Assembly: GCA_028404615.1 (NCBI GenBank)
Contig: JAOOBT010000001.1
Location: forward strand, 186,001 to 250,000
Direction of reading: 5' to 3'
DNA length: 64,000 bases
Origin: Candidatus Pelagibacter sp.
Lineage (GTDB): Bacteria > Pseudomonadota > Alphaproteobacteria > Pelagibacterales > Pelagibacteraceae
Shown here: piece by piece, positions 58,937 through 64,000 of the stretch
Numbering within the stretch: the first letter of the stretch is position 1
Layout of the letters: each line of letters begins with the position of its first letter
Position numbers and translations under genes: made by a program
Notes under the pieces: model-generated
What the model saw: only the letters and a program-made list of their open reading frames with translations
What the model was told of the DNA's origin: nothing
The model's database searches: none

Positions 58937-60059
58937 TTTTAAATTTTTCGTACATTGAGTCTATAAAACCTTTAAGGGTTTTTAAAAATTCTGGTTCATT
59001 TAGTAAGAAGGAGTCATGGCCTTTATCTGTTACTATTTCTGAATAAGAAACATCAGCACCAGATGCATTTAATGCAATTACTATGTCCTTATTTTCTTTT
59101 GTTGTATAAAGCCAGTCAGAAGAAAATGATATTACTAGAAATTTTGTGTTTTGATTTTTAAAAGCTTCAACTAAACCACCTTTAAACTGCTTAGAAAGAT
59201 CAAAATAATCCATCGCTCTAGTTATATAAAGAATTGAATTTGCATCAAATCTTTCCACAAAAGCATAACCTTGATGTCTTAAATAACTTTCTACCTGAAA
59301 ATCTGCGTTAAAACTAAATTCGTAATCTGCTTTTTCTTGTAATTTTCTTCCGAATTTTTCCTGCATACCTTTTTCAGATAAATAACTTATATGACCAACC
59401 ATCCGTGCAACTGCTAAGCCATTTTTAGGCTGCACATTTTTTGATACATATTTTCCATTATCCCATACAGGGTCAGCCATTATAGCTTGGCGTGCTAGTT
59501 CGTTAAGGGCAATATTTTGCGCACTATGACTTGAGCTACAAGCAATCGGAATAGCTGAAAAAGCTTTATCAGGAAATGTTGCGCAAAATTGTAATAACTG
59601 CATTCCGCCCATTGATCCGCCAGTGGCACATAAAAGTTTTTTTATACCAAGGTGTTCCAGTAAAGACTCTTGTGCTTTCACCATATCTTTAATTGTAATA
59701 ACTGGAAAATCTAAACCGTAGGGCTGGTTGTTTTCAGGATTTGTATCTTTTGGTCCAAGAGATCCCATACATCCACCAATTACATTTGCGCAAATCACAA
59801 AATATTTATCTGTATCAATAGCCTTGCCAGGACCAACAGCAGTGACCCACCAGCCCTCTTTATTTGTTACAGGGTTCGTGCCAGTTACAAATTGATCGCC
59901 CGTTAAAGCGTGGAATACTAAAATAGCGTTATCTTTATTTTCATTAAGTTTTCCATAGGTTTCATAGGCTAGAGGAAAATTTTTAACGGTTTTTCCACAG
60001 TCAAGCTTGAGTGGTTTAGTTATAGTAATCTTATTTATATTCTCAATTTTTCTATTCAT
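58920..60059 (-). CDS. metX: Homoserine O-acyltransferase MetX
   Basis: Acylates homoserine with an acetyl or succinyl group at the start of methionine synthesis. The protein (379 residues from the ATG at 60059) is of the alpha/beta-hydrolase type with nucleophile S149 in TGGSMGGMQ and histidine in DKGHDSF near the C-terminus. The start at 60059 is chosen because a longer reading frame from GTG at 60092 or ATG at 60089 would run through the riboswitch 3' end and terminator. Which acyl-CoA is used cannot be told from the sequence alone. Confidence 0.94.
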   Translation of the reverse strand: MNRKIENINKITITKPLKLDCGKTVKNFPLAYETYGKLNENKDNAILVFHALTGDQFVTGTNPVTNKEGWWVTAVGPGKAIDTDKYFVICANVIGGCMGSLGPKDTNPENNQPYGLDFPVITIKDMVKAQESLLEHLGIKKLLCATGGSMGGMQLLQFCATFPDKAFSAIPIACSSSHSAQNIALNELARQAIMADPVWDNGKYVSKNVQPKNGLAVARMVGHISYLSEKGMQEKFGRKLQEKADYEFSFNADFQVESYLRHQGYAFVERFDANSILYITRAMDYFDLSKQFKGGLVEAFKNQNTKFLVISFSSDWLYTTKENKDIVIALNASGADVSYSEIVTDKGHDSFLLNEPEFLKTLKGFIDSMYEKFKNEKRI

Positions 60060-60061
60060 CC

Positions 60062-60087
60062 AAAAAAAAAGCCCAGCTAAACTGGGC
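60062..60087 (-). terminator. Attenuator-type terminator in the metX leader
   Basis: On the minus strand GCCCAG and CTGGGC pair across a 5-nt loop (60087-60071), followed by nine T residues (60070-60062). It lies 2 bp upstream of the metX ATG and directly downstream of the SAM-II aptamer, so it is placed to stop transcription before the gene when the riboswitch permits. Confidence 0.88.
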
Positions 60088-60091
60088 ATCA

Positions 60092-60143
60092 CCCTTTTTA
60101 GCTAAATTTGTTATGCGCTTGCAATATGGTTAAATCAGCGCGA
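60092..60143 (-). promoter_or_regulatory. SAM-II riboswitch controlling metX-metW-gloB
   Basis: The minus-strand sequence from 60143 to 60092 (52 nt) matches the SAM-II aptamer: TCGCGCTGATTTAACC, then TTGCAAGCGC, an A/T-rich stretch and the 3' GCTAAAAAGGG that forms part of the pseudoknot. It lies between a strong promoter and metX. SAM binding is expected to lower expression of methionine synthesis. The 3' GGG can alternatively pair with the GCCC of the following terminator stem, giving a simple on/off model. Confidence 0.96.
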
Positions 60144-60147
60144 TATC

Positions 60148-60176
60148 TATTTACTAGATCATCACAAACTTGTCAA
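60148..60176 (-). promoter_or_regulatory. Promoter of metX-metW-gloB
   Basis: A consensus -35 TTGACA (60176-60171) is followed by a 17-bp spacer and TAAATA (60153-60148) as -10. Transcription should start near 60142, right at the beginning of the SAM-II aptamer, so the two predictions support each other. Confidence 0.7.
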
Positions 60177-60235
60177 TTTTATATAAGATAAAGACTTCTA
60201 GAAAAACTCGAACAATTTGGATATTACATTAATTA

Positions 60236-61318
60236 ATGAGATTACCTAAGCCAAATAACATAATAACTGAAAAATACGTAGTAGGAATGAGCGTATTTAA
60301 AAATAGACTAGCTAAGATAAAATTATCAGCTAATGAGTCTGCGCTTGGACCTAGTCCAAAAGCAAAAAAAGAATATATAAAAGTATCAAAAAGTTTTGCA
60401 AGATATCCCGACACCAACGGTACTTTCTTAAGAGAAACCTTATCAAAAAAATTTAAACTAGATAAAAATAGAATTGTTTTGGGATCAGGTTCAGATCAAA
60501 TTTTTGAATTAATCTGTAAAGCATACCTAAAAAAAGGTGACGAGGTAATTGTGCCTAAGTATAGTTTTATTATTTATAGAATTTATAGCAAAATGAATGG
60601 AGCAAAAGTTATTTATTCAAATGAAAATAATTTTACAGTTTCAGTAAAAGATATTTTAAAAAAAGTAACTACCAAGACAAAAGTTGTATTTTTGGCTAAT
60701 CCTAACAATCCAACCGGGACCTATGTTGCAAAAAAAGATTTGTTGTTTTTACGGAAAAAACTACGAAGCAATATTTTGTTAGTAGTTGACGATGCTTATT
60801 TTGAATATGTAAAACAAAAAAATTATTCTTCAGCTTTAAAATTATTTTCTAACTTTAAAAATGTGGTAATGACAAGAACATTTTCAAAAATTTATGGCTT
60901 AGCAGGATTAAGAGTGGGGTGGGGATATGGATCTAGAGAAATTATTGATACGTTAAATAAAATTAAGCCACCTTTTAATGTAAACAAAGCAGCTTTGTCT
61001 GCTGCATCTGCTGCAGTAAAAGACAGTGCTTGGTTAAATAAAGAAATTAAACACGTTAATAATTGGAATAAAAAAATGTTTAATGAATTTAAAAAAATGA
61101 AAATTGAAACTAATAGAAGCTATAGCAATTTTTTATTAGTAAATTTTGATAAAGTAAAAATTAATTCATCAAGAGTTTTTAAATTATTAGCGAAAGCAGG
61201 AATTTTAGTTCGTAAAATGGATGTTTATGGTATTAAGAATTCATTAAGAATTACGATTGGGAAAAGTGAAGAAAATAGAAAATTAATTTCCAAAATGAAA
61301 AAAATATTAAATGTTTAA
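60236..61318 (+). CDS. hisC: Histidinol-phosphate / aromatic amino acid aminotransferase
   Basis: Fold-type I aminotransferase of the HisC family. The 360-residue protein has NPNNPTGTY (155-163), DDAYFEY (185-191) and PLP lysine K218 in TFSKIYGLAGLRVGW. In alphaproteobacteria this gene, sitting next to tyrA, often doubles as tyrosine/phenylalanine aminotransferase, and the location opposite metX is conserved. Overlaps tyrA by 8 bp. The true physiological substrate is uncertain. Confidence 0.9.
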   Translation: MRLPKPNNIITEKYVVGMSVFKNRLAKIKLSANESALGPSPKAKKEYIKVSKSFARYPDTNGTFLRETLSKKFKLDKNRIVLGSGSDQIFELICKAYLKKGDEVIVPKYSFIIYRIYSKMNGAKVIYSNENNFTVSVKDILKKVTTKTKVVFLANPNNPTGTYVAKKDLLFLRKKLRSNILLVVDDAYFEYVKQKNYSSALKLFSNFKNVVMTRTFSKIYGLAGLRVGWGYGSREIIDTLNKIKPPFNVNKAALSAASAAVKDSAWLNKEIKHVNNWNKKMFNEFKKMKIETNRSYSNFLLVNFDKVKINSSRVFKLLAKAGILVRKMDVYGIKNSLRITIGKSEENRKLISKMKKILNV

Positions 61319-62207
61319 TAAAATAAGTATAATTGGATGTGGTTTAATTGGCTCTTCTATTTTGAGAGCAGTAGAAGAAAAAAAATTAGCAACTAAAATA
61401 AGTGCTTACGATAAATCATCGAAAGTTATTGATTATTTGAAAAAGAATTTTTCAGTTGAAATTTGCAGTAACACTTCAGATGTTGTTAAGGATTCCGATT
61501 TAGTAGTAATTGCTTCTCCTTTGAGTAGCTATAAAGAAATACTTTTATCTATTCATGCTAGTTTGAAAGAAAATGTAATTTTAACCGATACAGGTTCTGC
61601 AAAAAAAGAAGTGAATAAAATTATCAACAATTTCAATCTTAAAAATGTAAATTGGATTGCTTCACATCCTATAGCTGGAACAGAATATAGTGGCCCAGAG
61701 GCAGGTTTTGCAAGTTTATTTAAAAATAGATGGTGCATAATATCTGCTGATAAAAAAGTAGCCGAGGATAAAATAAAATCTTTAGAAAATTTTTGGTCAA
61801 AGCTTGGAAGCAAGACTAAACGTATGACATTTGAAGATCATGATTATGTTTTATCATTAACCAGCCATTTACCACACGCTGTAGCTTACAGTATTGTAAA
61901 AACAGCAATTAACAAAGAAGACAAATTTAAGGATGATGTTATTCAATATAGTGCAGGTGGACTAAGAGATTTTACAAGAATAGCAGCATCAGATCCTTTA
62001 ATGTGGAAAGATATATTTATTGATAATAGTGAAAACATTTTAAAAGTTCTGGACAATTACTCAAAGAATCTAAATGAAATTAAAGATGCTATAAAAAGCA
62101 AGGATAGTAAAAAACTTTTAGAGATTTTTTCATCAACTAAAAAAGTAAGAAAAGAAATTATAGAAGCCGGCCAGGACACTGATAAGCCAGGTTTTGGAAG
62201 AAAATAA
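61311..62207 (+). CDS. tyrA: Prephenate/arogenate dehydrogenase
   Basis: Oxidative decarboxylation of prephenate in tyrosine synthesis. The 298-residue protein has the NAD motif IIGCGLIGSS (7-16) and the SHPIAGTEYSGPEAG segment near residue 116 with the conserved substrate histidine, plus the SLTSHLPHAVAYS segment. Coupled to hisC, which could transaminate the product. It ends 1 bp from the convergent plsC. Confidence 0.94.
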   Translation: MFNKISIIGCGLIGSSILRAVEEKKLATKISAYDKSSKVIDYLKKNFSVEICSNTSDVVKDSDLVVIASPLSSYKEILLSIHASLKENVILTDTGSAKKEVNKIINNFNLKNVNWIASHPIAGTEYSGPEAGFASLFKNRWCIISADKKVAEDKIKSLENFWSKLGSKTKRMTFEDHDYVLSLTSHLPHAVAYSIVKTAINKEDKFKDDVIQYSAGGLRDFTRIAASDPLMWKDIFIDNSENILKVLDNYSKNLNEIKDAIKSKDSKKLLEIFSSTKKVRKEIIEAGQDTDKPGFGRK

Positions 62208-62915
62208 TTAAGAGAACTTTCTAATTTCAGTGTAAATTTTATTTTCTATATCTTTAACAAATTCTTCATTATCTTTACCCGATAAGATTGGCTCTAAAAA
62301 TGAAATATGAATATTACCTGGATATTTCATAAAACTATTTTTTGGCCAGACTTTACCAGTATTATGAGCTACAGGAACACAAGGTAAATTTAAAGCTTTA
62401 TAAATTCTGCCAACCCCCTTTTTAAAGGGCGGTTGATCTTGTAGTTTTACTCTTGTTCCTTGGGGGAATATTAGTAGCGGTCTTTTACTTTTTTCAACTT
62501 TTTCTTTCACTTTATCAAAAAAGTTCAAATTTTCTTTTGTTGTTGTTTCTCTGACAATCGCTATTGAACCTATTTTTCTCAAATACCATCCAAATAATGG
62601 AATATTAAGTAGCTCTTTTTTTAAAATAAAAATCGGACCATCTAAGGGTATTTGAAGAGCAAAAGTTTCAAACATTGATTGATGAGCTGAAGCAACAAAA
62701 TAACTATCTACTTTCTTAAGATTTTCTGTTCCATGAAAGATTACTTTTGTATTTAAGATTATTCTTAAAATAAGCACTATATATTTTGCAGACAATCTAC
62801 CAAAAAATATTGTACATTTACTTGGTAAAACTAACGTTGGTATAGCTAAAATAAAAATTGTTATTAGGCCAACGTATAAAAAAATATTAAAAATTAATGA
62901 TCTAATAAATTGCAT
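62208..62915 (-). CDS. plsC: 1-acylglycerol-3-phosphate O-acyltransferase
   Basis: Membrane acyltransferase making phosphatidic acid. The 235-residue protein has an N-terminal membrane segment (about 10-31), the acyltransferase motif HQSMFET (H78, E83; the aspartate of the classic HX4D box is glutamate, as in several alphaproteobacterial PlsC proteins), and FPQGTR near residue 150. It overlaps lysA by one base, sharing the TAATG junction. Confidence 0.92.
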   Translation of the reverse strand: MQFIRSLIFNIFLYVGLITIFILAIPTLVLPSKCTIFFGRLSAKYIVLILRIILNTKVIFHGTENLKKVDSYFVASAHQSMFETFALQIPLDGPIFILKKELLNIPLFGWYLRKIGSIAIVRETTTKENLNFFDKVKEKVEKSKRPLLIFPQGTRVKLQDQPPFKKGVGRIYKALNLPCVPVAHNTGKVWPKNSFMKYPGNIHISFLEPILSGKDNEEFVKDIENKIYTEIRKFS

Positions 62916-64000
62916 TAAGAATTAATCAATTTAAGTAAATTTTGTTTCTTTCTTATATATCTAAGTTTATTTTTATTGATTAAAATTTCAGCAACTAGTG
63001 GTCTTGTATTATAATTTGAGGATAAAGAAGAACCATAAGCTCCAACATTAGTTATAGCCACAAATTCATTTTCATTTATTTTAGGATAGTTTTTATAAAC
63101 TCCGAATTTGCAAGTGGTTTCACATATTGGTCCAACAAATTCTATTTTACCTTTCATTCTCGATGATTTTTTAGAAATAGGAATAATTTTATGAAAAGCT
63201 TCATACAAAGCAGGGCGCATAAAATCATTCATACCAGCATCTAGTATAATAAAGTTTTTATTAGCACCTTTTTTAATAAATTGTATTTTACTTATTAGAA
63301 GACCAGTATTACCAATAATAGATCTTCCAGGTTCAAAGATTATTTTACAATTTAACTTTTTAGAAAAATTATATACCAGTTTAGAATATTGACTTAGATT
63401 AATTGGTTTTTCTTTATCAGTATAATTAATACCGAAACCACCACCTAAATCGACATATTTCAAATTCAGTTTTAATTCTTTTATTAATTTAATCATTACA
63501 TTTAGGGTTTTTCTAAAAGGTGTATCGTTCAATATTTGACTACCGATATGCACACTTAAAGCTTCTAATTTTACGTTTTTAAAAGTTTTTACTATTTTTA
63601 GAAAAACTTTAAAATTTTTAATCGATAAGCCGAATTTATTTTCAGCTTTACCAGTTGATATTTTTTTATGTGTTTTGGCATCAACATTTGGATTAAGTCT
63701 AAATCCTATTGAAACCTTTTTTCTTAATTTTTTTGCTAAATTATTTACTAATTTAGCTTCACTTTCAGACTCACAATTGATTAATAATATTTTTTTGTTA
63801 ATTGCAATTTTAAGTTCCTCTTCAGTTTTACCGACCCCAGAAAAAACAATTTTATTAGGTCTAATACCTGCTTTTAAGGCTTTTAATAATTCACCTCCTG
63901 AAACTACATCGGCTCCAGCACCTAATTTACCAAGAACTCTTAGTATATTTAAATTACTATTAGATTTCGCTGCAAAGCAAATTAAAGGATCAGTTTTTTT
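62915..64000 (-). CDS. lysA: Diaminopimelate decarboxylase, 5' end missing
   Basis: Final step of lysine synthesis. Reading the minus strand from the window edge gives an open frame of 361 residues that begins at about the PLP lysine (CFAAKSNSN) and includes GAGADVVSGGEL, the SVHIGSQI segment with its catalytic histidine, GGGFGINY, EPGRSIIGN and the C-terminal cysteine in GPICETT. The start lies outside the window. It shares a one-base junction with plsC. Identification is firm. Confidence 0.95.
   Translation of the reverse strand, partial: KKTDPLICFAAKSNSNLNILRVLGKLGAGADVVSGGELLKALKAGIRPNKIVFSGVGKTEEELKIAINKKILLINCESESEAKLVNNLAKKLRKKVSIGFRLNPNVDAKTHKKISTGKAENKFGLSIKNFKVFLKIVKTFKNVKLEALSVHIGSQILNDTPFRKTLNVMIKLIKELKLNLKYVDLGGGFGINYTDKEKPINLSQYSKLVYNFSKKLNCKIIFEPGRSIIGNTGLLISKIQFIKKGANKNFIILDAGMNDFMRPALYEAFHKIIPISKKSSRMKGKIEFVGPICETTCKFGVYKNYPKINENEFVAITNVGAYGSSLSSNYNTRPLVAEILINKNKLRYIRKKQNLLKLINS

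Noticed and set aside
60060..60092. Longer metX reading frame starting at GTG 60092
   Set aside because: Its first codons are the aptamer 3' end, the terminator stem and the T-run (giving phenylalanines), which is not conserved MetX sequence. The start is taken as ATG 60059, with ATG 60089 kept as a possibility in the findings.

Overview
The window looks like a chromosomal segment of a marine SAR11-type alphaproteobacterium (Pelagibacterales). This is inferred from the very AT-rich sequence, extremely short intergenic gaps, many 1-30 bp overlaps between neighbouring genes, alphaproteobacterial gene pairs (metX-metW opposite hisC-tyrA) and a SAM-II riboswitch. About 60 genes were recognised. 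There is no tRNA, rRNA, insertion sequence, prophage or CRISPR array, and no gap without a gene exceeds about 180 bp.

Layout. 1-113: 5' end of a septation protein A (IspZ) gene on the minus strand. 190-513: hspQ. 691-4799: cytochrome c maturation genes ccmC-D-E-F-G-H. 4850-5353: a PagL-like lipid A deacylase. 5359-15970: a 2-hydroxyacid region with an FMN hydroxyacid dehydrogenase, an aminotransferase, glycolate oxidase glcDEF, a D-2-hydroxyacid dehydrogenase and a TakP-type TRAP transporter whose binding-protein gene is followed by a strong terminator. 15980-19160: amidase, small membrane protein, EamA permease, alpha/beta hydrolase. 19143-20894: dapF-ftsY on the minus strand, divergent from ffh (21061), which has a long structured leader. 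22424-28246: rpsP-trmD-rplS, leuC-leuD-leuB and asd. 28267-34018: sdhCDAB, a CoA-acylating semialdehyde dehydrogenase and mdh. 33984-36423: two very AT-rich glycosyltransferase genes. 36499-44181: sucC-sucD-sucA-sucB-lpd. 44210-46159: priA. 46242-51012: atpHAGDC. 51002-57518, minus strand: rplU-rpmA-obgE-proB-proA-nadD-rsfS-ctpA-rppH. 57584-60059, minus strand: metX-metW-gloB behind a SAM-II riboswitch. 60236-62207: hisC-tyrA. 62208-64000, minus strand: lysA (cut by the window edge) and plsC.

How it fits together. Most of the window is core metabolism: succinyl-CoA synthetase, 2-oxoglutarate dehydrogenase, succinate dehydrogenase and malate dehydrogenase cover much of the TCA cycle, feeding respiration and the F1 part of ATP synthase. 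The 5.3-16 kb block reads as an uptake and oxidation module for small hydroxy- or oxo-acids (glycolate, lactate and similar). Two parts of the SRP pathway (FtsY and Ffh) are transcribed divergently.

No convincing new multi-gene system is visible. The best leads are regulatory or small-scale: the structured ffh leader, the metX SAM-II switch with a terminator directly in front of the start codon, a hairpin with a C/U-rich loop upstream of ccmC, the terminator inside the TRAP operon, repeat-built tails on ribosomal proteins, an SdhD without the usual haem-ligand histidine, and the two glycosyltransferase genes between mdh and sucC.
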